A stretch of DNA of 7,078 nucleotides from an uncultured Opitutales bacterium (GCA_900548185.1 URJJ01000070.1:1-7078); one strand, 5' to 3'; shown: positions 1 through 6,666, numbered from the stretch's first letter. Program-made: numbers and translations. The notes: generated by a model not told the origin, from the sequence alone.

Positions 1-51
1 AGATCTACACTTCTAGCTTCGTCGGCAGCGTCAGATGTGTATAAGAGACAG
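1..51 (+). other. Illumina Nextera/Tn5 adapter left in the assembly
   Basis: This is library sequence, not genome. Positions 1-10 are the end of the P5 side, 11-18 (TTCTAGCT) sit where the i5 index belongs and match, from memory, Nextera index S515. Positions 19-32 (TCGTCGGCAGCGTC) are the Nextera read-1 overhang. Positions 33-51 (AGATGTGTATAAGAGACAG) are the Tn5 mosaic end. Genomic sequence therefore starts at 52. Translations through it create false peptide ends: LSLIHI on the minus frame of infB, and MCIRDS or MYKRQ starts on the plus strand. It also means that position 1 is a true contig edge. Confidence 0.98.
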
Positions 52-546
52 CGGCTGGACCGTGCGCGCGCTCGGCAAATCCGGAGCGCGGCTGGGCTCG
101 AAAACCCTCGGGGCCGCCGGTTTCGGCGGAACCATGGGGGCGGGCCTCTTTGCAAAAGGCGGAATCTTCGGGGCCGGAGCCGGGCGCTTCACCTGGCTCT
201 CGGGGCCGGGTGCGGGCTGCGGCGCGGCCGGTTTGGAAACGGCGGGTTCCGCAGGCGCGGGGGCCTCTGCGGCCGCAGGAGCGGGCGGGGCCTCCACGGG
301 AGCGGGCGGCTCGGGCGCGGCGGCGGGAGCGGATTCGGCGGCCGTTTCGGATTCGGGCGCGCCTTCAGGCGCGGCCCCCCCGCTTTCTATGTCGGCCCTT
401 ATCATGTCCACGTAGAGGGAAGCGATGGAACTCGACGCGCTCTTAACCTCGAGCCCGTACGAATCCTTGCGCGTGTTTATGAAGTCGATGAGCTCCTTGC
501 TCGTCATTCCGACCTCTTTTGCCAGTACATGTATGCGTACGCCCAT
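52..546 (-). CDS. infB: Translation initiation factor IF-2, N-terminal part (3' end missing)
   Basis: IF-2 is the GTPase that brings initiator tRNA to the 30S subunit and promotes 50S joining in the cytoplasm. Only the first 165 codons are present. The GTPase, domain II and fMet-tRNA-binding parts would lie beyond the contig edge. Residues 3-54 fit the small helical IF2_N domain (VRIHVLAKEVGMTSKELIDF, then a Lys-Ser-Ser-rich turn). Residues 55-165 are an Ala/Pro/Glu-rich linker, as is usual between IF2_N and the G domain. The ATG at 546-544 is preceded by AAAGGAAC about 8 bases upstream. It lies 40 bases after the nusA stop, the normal nusA-infB order, so the two are probably co-transcribed. 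The apparent residues after 165 (LSLIHI) are adapter-encoded. Identification rests on the N-terminal domain, the linker and the neighbour. Confidence 0.9.
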
Positions 547-586
547 TTGTCCGTTCCTTTAAATTTGTTTCGGCGTCGGCGCGCGG

Positions 587-1840
587 TCAGGCGCCGTAGC
601 CCTTCACCGTTTCCAGAATTTCGGCGGCTTCCGCCGGGGAGAAGCCCATCTCCACGAGGTCTTCGACCGCGACGTCGTGGAAGGTTTCGGGGCTGTTTAA
701 GCCGTTGTTGGCGAGTATCATCGCCTGGTGTTCGGTTATGTTCGGGAGAATCTGCGCCAACCCGCCTGCGGCGGCCTGAATCTTTTCGCTGAACCCCGCG
801 GCGGCAGTCTGCTCCTTTTCGATGTCGAGCCTCCAGCCGAGAAGCCGGGATGTGAGCTTGGCGTTCGAGCCGCGCTTGCCTATCACGACGGAGAGGTCGC
901 CCTCCGAAACTTCAAACTTCATGAGCTTCTGCTCGGGCACGACTTCGATGTTCCTGGCGACGGCGGGCCTTATGCACTCCTCAAGCAGGAGCTTCGGGTC
1001 GTCGTAATACTTTATGACGTCGATTTTCTCGCCGCCGAGCTCGCGCACTATGCTCTTTACGCGCGAGCCGCCGGAGCCGACGCAGGCGCCGACCGGGTCG
1101 ATGCGCGGGTCGGAGCTGGCCACGGCGATTTTCGTCCGGTAGCCGGGTTCGCGGGCCATCGCCTCTATCTTTACGCTGCCGTCCGCTATTTCGGCCACTT
1201 CGAGCTCGAAGAGCCTGTGGACGAACTTGTAGCTCGCGCGGCTCAGGATGATTTCGGGGCCCCTCGGGGTGCTCTCGATTTCAAGGAGGAGGCAGCGTAT
1301 CCTGTCGCCCGGCGCGAAATCCTCGCCGGGAATCGCCTCGCGGCGCGGGATGATGCCCTCGCTCTTGCCGAGGTCCACGACGAGCGTGCCCTTCTCGCGG
1401 CGGCGGACGGTGCCCGTCACGATGTCGCCGACGAGATCCCTGTATTCCACGTACACGCGCTCCTTCTCAAACTGCCTGACGCTCTGGATTATGCTCTGGT
1501 AAACGTTCTTCGCCGCGATGCGCCCGAGCGACGACAGGTCCATTTCGCGCAGAACCTCGTCGCCTATCTTGGGGTCGGGGAGGTAGAGCCTGGCCTTGTC
1601 GATGTGGATTTCGGTCGCGGGATCGGCCACGGAATCGGTGACCCGGAGGGCGGTCCACGCCTTGAGGGCGCCCGTCCTGGGGTTGATTTCTATGCGCAAA
1701 TCCTGGCCGTAGTGCGTGGAGCTTTTGGCGGCGGCCTGCCTTATGGCCGCGGAAATCTTTTCGATCATGTCCGTGCGGCTGATCTGCTTTTCCTTCTCCA
1801 TGTATTCGATTATGGCTAGTATCTCGCTGCTGTTGCTCAT
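587..1840 (-). CDS. nusA: Transcription termination/antitermination factor NusA
   Basis: NusA binds RNA polymerase and nascent RNA and modulates pausing, intrinsic termination and antitermination. The 417-residue protein has the family domains in order. The N-terminal polymerase-binding domain spans about 1-130. The S1 domain is about 137-200 (GDIVTGTVRRREKGTLVVDLG). KH1 is about 240-300 and includes DPVGACVGSGGSRVKSIV. KH2 is about 305-345 (VIGKRGSNAKLTSRLLGW). One helix-hairpin-helix module lies at about 355-415, ending in EDLVEMGFSPAEAAEIL. E. coli NusA has two such C-terminal repeats, so this form is shorter. I chose the ATG at 1840 because it gives the usual NusA N-terminus. The frame can be opened upstream only from a TTG at 1876 next to a T-run. 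No rimP precedes it. infB follows after 40 bases. A leader hairpin may regulate it. Confidence 0.96.
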   Translation of the reverse strand: MSNSSEILAIIEYMEKEKQISRTDMIEKISAAIRQAAAKSSTHYGQDLRIEINPRTGALKAWTALRVTDSVADPATEIHIDKARLYLPDPKIGDEVLREMDLSSLGRIAAKNVYQSIIQSVRQFEKERVYVEYRDLVGDIVTGTVRRREKGTLVVDLGKSEGIIPRREAIPGEDFAPGDRIRCLLLEIESTPRGPEIILSRASYKFVHRLFELEVAEIADGSVKIEAMAREPGYRTKIAVASSDPRIDPVGACVGSGGSRVKSIVRELGGEKIDVIKYYDDPKLLLEECIRPAVARNIEVVPEQKLMKFEVSEGDLSVVIGKRGSNAKLTSRLLGWRLDIEKEQTAAAGFSEKIQAAAGGLAQILPNITEHQAMILANNGLNSPETFHDVAVEDLVEMGFSPAEAAEILETVKGYGA

Positions 1841-1874
1841 GCTGGTATTCTCTTTGTTAAAATGCGTTAAGGAC

Positions 1875-1901
1875 AAAAAAAAGCGGGCCTTTCAAACCCA
1901 C
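1875..1901 (-). terminator. Intrinsic-terminator-like hairpin in the nusA leader (possible attenuator)
   Basis: On the minus strand, bases 1901-1894 (GUGGGUUU) can pair with 1890-1883 (AGGCCCGC), an 8-bp stem with three G-U pairs and a GAA loop. Eight U residues follow at 1882-1875. It lies 35 bases upstream of the nusA ATG and far downstream of the lipoprotein stop, which has its own terminator candidate. A terminator here would act on the nusA transcript itself. The G-U pairs make the stem only moderately stable. A strong GGAGGAG (1907-1901) overlaps the stem foot. Confidence 0.5.
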
Positions 1902-1930
1902 TCCTCCATGAGAGTTCAATTGTTCACCGT

Positions 1931-1961
1931 CATATGCTCAACATTTGACCTTTTCTGTCAA
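1931..1961 (-). promoter_or_regulatory. Possible promoter for nusA-infB (perfect -35, weak -10)
   Basis: A perfect TTGACA is read on the minus strand at 1961-1956, in an AT-rich stretch unlike its GC-rich surroundings. The best -10 choices (AGCATA at 17-base spacing, CATATG at 19) are poor, so this is tentative. The TTGAC also forms a short inverted repeat with GTCAA at 1950-1946. Location between the upstream terminator candidate and the leader hairpin is what makes a promoter likely here. Confidence 0.3.
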
Positions 1962-2001
1962 GCTTTTGGAGGATTTTTTTCGCATATTTTAATTTAAAGG
2001 C

Positions 2002-2103
2002 AAAAAACCCCGCACCGGCGCCGGGCCGGACGGCGCAAACCCGGATGCGAAACCGCCCGCCCATGCCCCGAGCGCGCCGCCGTCCGGCGGGCGCGGGCGG
2101 GCG
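2002..2103 (-). terminator. GC-rich inverted repeats plus T-run after the lipoprotein gene
   Basis: An 11-bp perfect inverted repeat pairs 2025-2035 (GCCGGACGGCG) with 2078-2088 (CGCCGTCCGGC) across 42 bases. A nested 9-bp one pairs 2054-2062 with 2095-2103, and the two cannot both form fully. On the minus strand the block ends in T6 at 2007-2002, just before the AT-rich nusA promoter region. Position 3' of the lipoprotein gene and the T-run suggest transcription termination. The geometry is not a classic short-loop hairpin. Confidence 0.4.
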
Positions 2104-2108
2104 AAAGG

Positions 2109-2558
2109 CTAAAACACCCGGTCGAACAGGGTGATTGAGGCCCCGTCGGGGGGAAGGGTGCTGTTTGTATCCTTCATTTCATAGCGCGTCCCCTGGTAGT
2201 CGTACTTGTAGAGGTCGGCCGTTATGACCAGGGTGCCGTAGCCTATTATGGGATAGAGAAAGCCGCCGTATTCGGCGCGCATGTTCTGGAAGGCGTAGTT
2301 GTTGCCCTCTATTTTGAACCCAGCCTTCTCGGCCGCCTCGTAGAGCTTGTCCAGCGCAACGCGCTCGGAGGGGCTCGTGCCTATGAACAGGATGCGAAAC
2401 CCCGTATCGGAGCCGGACAGCCTCGTCTTTACGGGCGTGCCCGCCTGCGAATTGCCGTTCCACTGGCTCGCCGGCCCGTCGTTATATGTCATGCAGCCCG
2501 GCAACAGCGCGAGCGCGAGCGCGGCCAATGCCGCAGAAACAGTGCTTTTTACTCTCAT
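2109..2558 (-). CDS. Small putative lipoprotein of unknown function
   Basis: I do not recognise the family. The 149-residue product begins with a type II signal peptide: positive MRVK, a hydrophobic stretch at 6-19, and the lipobox LPGC with Cys22 as the predicted lipidated residue. The mature protein would sit in the cell envelope. Residues 28-50 are Gly/Ser/Asn-rich and look like a flexible tether. Residues 53-125 look folded, with a strand (FRILFIGTS), an amphipathic helix (SERVALDKLYEAAEKAGF) and further strand-like segments (YPIIGYGTLVITADLYKY). The ATG at 2558 is preceded by AAAAAAAGG about 6 bases upstream. The gene lies 3' of the porin on the same strand but is separated from it by a good terminator, so it is probably transcribed separately. 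A periplasmic or outer-membrane role is inferred only from the signal. Confidence 0.8.
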   Translation of the reverse strand: MRVKSTVSAALAALALALLPGCMTYNDGPASQWNGNSQAGTPVKTRLSGSDTGFRILFIGTSPSERVALDKLYEAAEKAGFKIEGNNYAFQNMRAEYGGFLYPIIGYGTLVITADLYKYDYQGTRYEMKDTNSTLPPDGASITLFDRVF

Positions 2559-2688
2559 AACAGCCTTTTTTTAGATTTCCTCGGGTAAAAATCCGCGCAG
2601 AACCTGCGAGCCCCCCTCGGCCTGCGGCCCAAAATGAGACCCGGAAACGCCGGCCTGCCGGACGCGCAGCCGGAGTTTTCCGGGGCGG

Positions 2689-2746
2689 AACGCCCTGCGG
2701 CGTTTCGGCGCGCGGCTCCCCGGAGGCTCCGCGAAAACGCCGCGCG
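2689..2746. repeat. Cluster of GC-rich inverted repeats upstream of the lipoprotein gene
   Basis: Several perfect arms overlap here. AACGCC (2689-2694) pairs with GGCGTT (2699-2704). GGCGTTT (2699-2705) pairs with AAACGCC (2735-2741). CGCGCGGC (2709-2716) pairs with GCCGCGCG (2739-2746). They are mutually exclusive in part. The block lies between the porin terminator and the lipoprotein gene, where I see no convincing promoter. In GC-rich DNA some of this could be chance. Confidence 0.4.
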
Positions 2747-2753
2747 TCCGCCG

Positions 2754-2782
2754 AAAAAAAAGGCCGCCCGAAAGGGGCGGCC
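2754..2782 (-). terminator. Rho-independent terminator of the porin gene
   Basis: On the minus strand an 8-bp perfect GC stem, GGCCGCCC (2782-2775) with GGGCGGCC (2769-2762), closes a CTTTC loop and is followed by T8 (2761-2754). It starts 15 bases past the porin stop codon. It is the clearest terminator in the window. Confidence 0.93.
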
Positions 2783-2796
2783 AAATTGAAAAGAGC

Positions 2797-4089
2797 CTAG
2801 AACAGAACCTGGAGCGAGGCGCGCACAGTGTTTGAAATCGCGCGGTTGTCGGTCTGCGCGGCCGAAACCTTGTCGGTGTATTCGCCCCACTCGTAGCCGA
2901 CGCCCACCTTGACGGAGGGGATGACGTACCAGTTCGCGCCGATGTAGTAGGTCTGCGCGCGGTTATAGAGGTTGTCCACGCCGCCGGGGGTCGAGAAGGC
3001 GCCCATGGTGACGGGGTTGAAGCCCATGCCGTCGGTGGCAATCATGGAGGCTCGGAACACGGGTTCGAGCTTGCCCCAGTCGCCTATGTCGAACTTGTAG
3101 GCGATTGTGGCGTTGAAGCCCTGCGGGGTCGCGTCTTCGCCCGAGGAATAGTTGCCGTTATCGACGCGCTGGAGGAAGTATTCGAGCATGACGGTCGCGC
3201 CGCGCCAGTTGAGGGAGACATACGGGTTTACCCCCCATACCGCGTAATTTTCATTGCCGCCCCTGACGTATGCGCCGTTGGCGTAGCCGTAGTTGAGGCC
3301 GACCTTGTAGGTGAAGGTCTCGTCCTTGAGCTGGGCCTCGGAGGCGTAGGCGACGTTGGCGTAGAAGGAAAGGTTGTTGTTGCCGTCGTAGTTGGCGAGC
3401 TTCGCGCTGGTGCCCTCGTAGGAGTTGCCGCCCACTACGGCCGCGCCGTAGGTCAGCCCGTCAACCTGCTCGACCGCGCCGTCCCAGAAGGCGCCTATCG
3501 CGCGGGAGCCGAAATTCTTGGCCCTCGAAACGCCCAGCAGGCCGTCGCCGATGTCGGGGCGCGTGAAAAACCATGTCGCAACGGAACGCTCGATGGTGAG
3601 AAGGTCGAAGTCGTTTATGCCCTGCTCAAGGCCCATGTTGACCTTGCGCATGCCGACGTCGAGGGTGCCCAGGAGGTAGTCGAAAGCTATCTTCTTTGAG
3701 ATTACAACGGTATCGAGATAGTTGCGCTTCTGCCCTTCCGAGCCGAAGTCGGTGACGACCCTCGCGGTCCACCCGCCTATGATTTCCGCGCCGAAATCGA
3801 CCTTCACATAGCGCAGCTCAAAGCCGTTGGTGTTGACCCTCGGCCCGGAGGAAGGGGATTTGACCTGCTGGCTGCCCCACGAGTACCACACATCCACGCC
3901 GCCGCCTATCGTGAGCACTTTGGCGTCGGGGCTGGACGGGGTGACGACCACCCTGTCCTTGGCAATCTGGGCCGCCTCCTGCTCGGATATCGTGCCCTTC
4001 TTTACGAGTGTTTCCAAAATGCTCTTGTCCTGCGCGTTTGCGAGCGCCAGGGCCCCCGCTAGGAAGGCGGCCAGTATCTTAGTTTTCAT
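2797..4089 (-). CDS. Outer-membrane porin, OprO/OprP (Porin_O_P)-like
   Basis: The 430-residue protein is predicted to be a beta-barrel channel in the outer membrane. Residues 1-19 form a signal peptide (MKTKILAAFLAGALALANA, cleavage before Gln20). Residues 24-44 form a short helical segment (ILETLVKKGTISEQEAAQIA) typical of the N-terminus of many porins of this kind. The rest is rich in alternating, aromatic strand segments. A stretch near 141-169 (DVGMRKVNMGLEQ, then LLTIERS) resembles the conserved loop of phosphate-selective porins. The chain ends RASLQVLF, a C-terminal Phe assembly signal. I chose the ATG at 4089 because the upstream in-frame ATG at 4149 would put 20 polar residues before the signal peptide. 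No Shine-Dalgarno is visible. The leader is A-rich. Substrate cannot be read from sequence; phosphate specificity is not established. Confidence 0.87.
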   Translation of the reverse strand: MKTKILAAFLAGALALANAQDKSILETLVKKGTISEQEAAQIAKDRVVVTPSSPDAKVLTIGGGVDVWYSWGSQQVKSPSSGPRVNTNGFELRYVKVDFGAEIIGGWTARVVTDFGSEGQKRNYLDTVVISKKIAFDYLLGTLDVGMRKVNMGLEQGINDFDLLTIERSVATWFFTRPDIGDGLLGVSRAKNFGSRAIGAFWDGAVEQVDGLTYGAAVVGGNSYEGTSAKLANYDGNNNLSFYANVAYASEAQLKDETFTYKVGLNYGYANGAYVRGGNENYAVWGVNPYVSLNWRGATVMLEYFLQRVDNGNYSSGEDATPQGFNATIAYKFDIGDWGKLEPVFRASMIATDGMGFNPVTMGAFSTPGGVDNLYNRAQTYYIGANWYVIPSVKVGVGYEWGEYTDKVSAAQTDNRAISNTVRASLQVLF

Positions 4090-4316
4090 GGTGTTCAGTT
4101 TTCGTTTATGTTTTAAGGTTTCAAAAACCGGGGCGCGGCATTGCGCCATATGCGAATACAGCGCGCCGATTTTTGCCGGATAATCCGCAAAACGTTAAAA
4201 AAATGCAAGAATATTTTAAGCCTCCCCGCCGCGGGGGGACGGCCCCCAAGCAAAAAAATCCCCATGCCCCGCAGTGCGTAAAGACGGAAATCCGGAGGGG
4301 CCCCGCAATTATTTTA

Positions 4317-4345
4317 TTGCCATGCGGCGCATCCGCATGTATCGA
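4317..4345 (+). promoter_or_regulatory. Candidate promoter with internal inverted repeat for the small Cys-rich protein
   Basis: TTGCCA (4317-4322, five of six -35 bases) is followed after 17 bases by TATCGA (4340-4345, three of six -10 bases). A start of transcription near 4352 would give a short leader containing the AAAGGA site before the ATG at 4370. The spacer holds a 6-bp inverted repeat, ATGCGG (4322-4327) with CCGCAT (4333-4338), placed where an operator would overlap the promoter. A more distant alternative is TTGCCG (4173-4178) with TAAAAA (4196-4201). Confidence 0.33.
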
Positions 4346-4369
4346 ATTTCCGCAATTAGAAAGGATGTT

Positions 4370-4615
4370 ATGCACAAGATACAAAAGTCCGTTTCTATCG
4401 GACGCAAATGCCGCTTCTGCAAGGAGGAAATTATGGCGAACATAAGCCAGGACGAGGACGGGTATTTTGTGACCGAAACCTGCGCATGCGGAGAAAAGGG
4501 CTACGAGCCGCGCAAAAACGCATGCGACATCCCCGAATACGAAGAGGCCCTGAAACGCCGCATAGAGTCTGACACAATTCTCCTTCAGGAAATCTCAAAA
4601 ATCCCCCTCCAATAA
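4370..4615 (+). CDS. Small Cys-rich (zinc-ribbon-like) protein, unknown function
   Basis: An 81-residue product with no family I can name. It has CRFC at residues 15-18 and CAC at 38-40, a spacing that could make a small metal-binding ribbon, plus Cys52. The C-terminal third (PEYEEALKRRIESDTILLQEI) is a charged predicted helix. The ATG at 4370 is preceded by AAAGGA (4360-4365) at good spacing. A second in-frame ATG at 4433 has an even better AAGGAGG (4421-4427), but using it would give only 60 residues and remove the first Cys pair. I prefer the longer form because the Cys pair argues for selection on that segment. It is divergent from the porin gene and followed by a long gene-free stretch. 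A cytoplasmic location is inferred from the absence of a signal peptide or membrane segment. Confidence 0.68.
   Translation: MHKIQKSVSIGRKCRFCKEEIMANISQDEDGYFVTETCACGEKGYEPRKNACDIPEYEEALKRRIESDTILLQEISKIPLQ
4421..4435 (+). promoter_or_regulatory. Internal Shine-Dalgarno and alternative ATG
   Basis: AAGGAGG (4421-4427) lies 5 bases before ATG 4433-4435, in frame with the longer protein, where it encodes Lys-Glu-Glu. It could be the only start, a second start giving a 60-residue form, or a coincidence of Lys/Glu codons. Confidence 0.35.
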
Positions 4616-5250
4616 GATTTCCAAAAGGCAAACGCCCGCCACGGGACTCCCGAAAAATCCCGAGGAAGTGTATGTTGTACGCCTGCGCCTTTAGTCGGCT
4701 CGGCTGTTCGGTTTTGCCAGGGAAACCCCCGACGGGCGGAGGGCGCCCTGGTCTGCGGACGCGCCGCGCGCCCCAGTCCCGTACAACGGGGGCGGAGGGA
4801 AAACGGTGAAAACAAACGCCGCCTAAATTCCCGAGAAAACCGAAATGTGCGCCAGCCATGCGCGCCATGTCCGGGGCGGGCTCCCCGGCGGTTCTGCGGA
4901 CGCATCCTCATTCCGCCCCGCCTGCAAAAATCCCCGCGCGGCAGAACCGCCCCCCCGCGGGCTCGCCCATCCGGATTTGCGGGTAGTGCCTCTGGCAATT
5001 CGCAGACACTCATGCGGGCGAAAGATTTGGCGACACCCGCCATCCCCGCAGCCACATGCCGGGCAAAGGGCGGGTTTGCATGGACGGGACGCCCCGCAAA
5101 AAAAACCAGACAATGCCTACTGGCGGGCGGCCATTGCGGCATCTACATGGGGAAATTCCGCCGGGAAATCCGTCCATTCCCCCATCCATGCCGGAACAAA
5201 AAACGCCCCTCCGACTCCCGCAGGAAATCTGCAAGCAAAACCGCGCCGCG
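4616..5250. other. Gene-free GC-rich stretch with inverted repeat
   Basis: About 635 bases hold no open frame that looks like a protein. The long frames on both strands (for example 4585-5142 minus, and the plus frames starting near 4845) are Arg/Pro/Gly/Ala-rich, lack any recognisable motif and run into neighbouring genes. An 11-bp perfect inverted repeat pairs GGCGGTTCTGC (4887-4897) with GCAGAACCGCC (4941-4951). TCTGCGGACGC occurs twice (4752-4762 and 4893-4903). I looked for tRNA, tmRNA, RNase P RNA and SRP RNA signatures and saw none. Remnants of a decayed gene or an unrecognised RNA are both possible. Confidence 0.5.
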
Positions 5251-5263
5251 TCAGACTGCGGCG
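5233..5263 (-). terminator. Weak terminator candidate at the 3' end of hflX
   Basis: On the minus strand CGCCGC (5263-5258) can pair with GCGGCG (5249-5244) across 8 bases. It is followed, after CGG, by TTTTGCTT (5240-5233). The stem straddles the hflX stop codon. The T-run is interrupted and short, so this is tentative. Confidence 0.3.
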
Positions 5264-6582
5264 GACGCCCAGACCTCCCGCCGCTCCTCTTCGGACATGG
5301 CGCGCGACAGGGCTTCAACCATCCCCGAGAGCCGCTCCGGAACGCATGCCGCCAAAAACACGCCGCGCTCGGCGTAAACCCGGCGGCGCACCGCCCCCGC
5401 CTCCTGAAGGCGGCTGACAAGCCCGAACTGCTCGTGCGGCACAAAGATTTCCATCACTTTCGACTTCTCCGCAGCAGCCGACTCCATCCGCGCCGCAAGC
5501 TCTGCCATCCCCTCCCCCGTCCTCACGCTCGACACTATCGAATTCGGACAGCACGACACAAGATGCCTGAAAGCTATCTCGTCGGTTACCGCATCGGACT
5601 TGTTCAAAAGCACAATCGAGGGCTTGTCGCCCGCGCCGAGTTCGGCAAGCACCGACTTCGTGGTCTCCATATGCAAAAGCGCGTCCGGATTGGAAGCGTC
5701 CACAACGTGTATCAGCATGTCCGCAAACGCGGCCTCCTCCAGCGTGGACTTAAAAGCCTCCACAAAACTGTGCGGAAGCCTGCGGACAAACCCCACTGTG
5801 TCGGTTATGAGAACCTGCGCCCCGCCGGGCAGGCGCAGCTCGCGGGTGGTGGGGTCGAGCGTGGCAAAAAGCCTGTCCTCGGCCGCCACGTCCGCACCCG
5901 CAACCGCGTTTAAAAGCGACGACTTCCCCGCGTTCGTATATCCCACTATCGCCGCAGTGAACACCTCCGACCTCTCGCGCCGCTTGCGCTGGGTGGCGCG
6001 CACGCGCCCGACTTCGGAAATTTCGCGCTTCAGCCTCGATATGCGCGCCATGACCCTCCGCCTGTCAGTCTCAAGCTGGCTTTCGCCCGCGCCGCGCTGG
6101 GTGACACCTCCGCCGCGCTGGCGGCTCAGGTGGGTCCACGCCCGCCTCAGGCGGGGAAGCGAGTATTCGAGGCGCGCAAGCTCCACCTGCAATCTGGCCT
6201 CCCGGGTCACGGCCCGGCGCGCAAAAATCTCCAGTATTACCTCCTGGCGGTCAATCACGCATCTGCGCGAATCCCTCTCCCAGTTTCGCTGCTGGGCGGG
6301 GCTTATCGCATCGTCAAAAACTATGCACTCGCACCCCAGCCTCTTTGCCGCAGACTTTATTTCGGCAAATTTCCCCGCGCCCACCAAATAGCGGGGATTT
6401 GGCTCGCGCAAACCGACAAGCTCGCTCCCCGCAACTTCAAACCCGATGTTTCCAACAAGTTCCGCAAGCTCCGCAAGGAGGCCCGCAGCGTATTCCGCAC
6501 TTTCGCCCTCCCGGCGAAGCCCCACCAGAAAAGCCTTGCCAGCCTTCCGGCACGAGTCCTTCAAATCAACAAGCTCCGCCAT
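5251..6582 (-). CDS. hflX: Ribosome-associated GTPase HflX
   Basis: HflX binds the 50S subunit and, in E. coli, splits stalled or stressed 70S ribosomes. The 443-residue protein is full length. The N-terminal HflX domain (about 15-200) includes NPRYLVGAGKFAEIK at 62-76, VFDDAISPAQQRN at 88-100 and GAGESQLETDRR at 164-175, followed by a basic linker helix. The GTPase domain has G1 GYTNAGKS (214-221), G2 Thr241 in ATLDPT, G3 DTVG (261-264), G4 NKSD (327-330) and a G5-like SSV (351-353). The C-terminal domain follows (VPHEQFGLVSRLQEAG). The ATG at 6582 gives the expected N-terminus, though only a weak AGGG lies close upstream. It stands alone, without the hfq neighbour seen in gammaproteobacteria. 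Upstream lies the hairpin-repeat array; I see no convincing promoter. Confidence 0.96.
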   Translation of the reverse strand: MAELVDLKDSCRKAGKAFLVGLRREGESAEYAAGLLAELAELVGNIGFEVAGSELVGLREPNPRYLVGAGKFAEIKSAAKRLGCECIVFDDAISPAQQRNWERDSRRCVIDRQEVILEIFARRAVTREARLQVELARLEYSLPRLRRAWTHLSRQRGGGVTQRGAGESQLETDRRRVMARISRLKREISEVGRVRATQRKRRERSEVFTAAIVGYTNAGKSSLLNAVAGADVAAEDRLFATLDPTTRELRLPGGAQVLITDTVGFVRRLPHSFVEAFKSTLEEAAFADMLIHVVDASNPDALLHMETTKSVLAELGAGDKPSIVLLNKSDAVTDEIAFRHLVSCCPNSIVSSVRTGEGMAELAARMESAAAEKSKVMEIFVPHEQFGLVSRLQEAGAVRRRVYAERGVFLAACVPERLSGMVEALSRAMSEEERREVWASAAV

Positions 6583-6666
6583 ACCCTAAGCAAACGAACC
6601 CTTCATCTTCCCCAGATTTTCCATATTTCCCCTTTTTTCTCAACCATTATTTCACAAAAATAAACG

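Noticed and set aside
37..792. Plus-strand frames opposite infB and nusA
   Set aside because: They start in the adapter and are antisense shadows with low-complexity Arg/Gly composition.
1841..1876. Longer NusA starting at TTG 1876
   Set aside because: It would add 12 non-conserved residues, uses TTG beside a T-run, and has no ribosome site. The ATG at 1840 gives the family's normal N-terminus.
1892..1909. Five-codon leader peptide (ATG GAG GAG TGG GTT TGA) in the nusA leader
   Set aside because: No Shine-Dalgarno before its ATG. The GGAGGAG lies inside it, so short frames here are expected by chance.
4090..4149. Porin start at ATG 4149
   Set aside because: It would bury the signal peptide behind 20 polar and charged residues.
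4585..5142. Long minus-strand open frame as a gene
   Set aside because: Arg/Gly/Pro-rich composition, no domain or motif, overlaps the small Cys-rich gene, and typical of shadow frames in GC-rich DNA.
4616..5250. tRNA, tmRNA, RNase P RNA or SRP RNA in the gene-free stretch
   Set aside because: None of the conserved core words (T-loop, tmRNA 5' end, RNase P GAGGAAAGTCC, SRP GGAAGG/AGCAGC region) is present on either strand.
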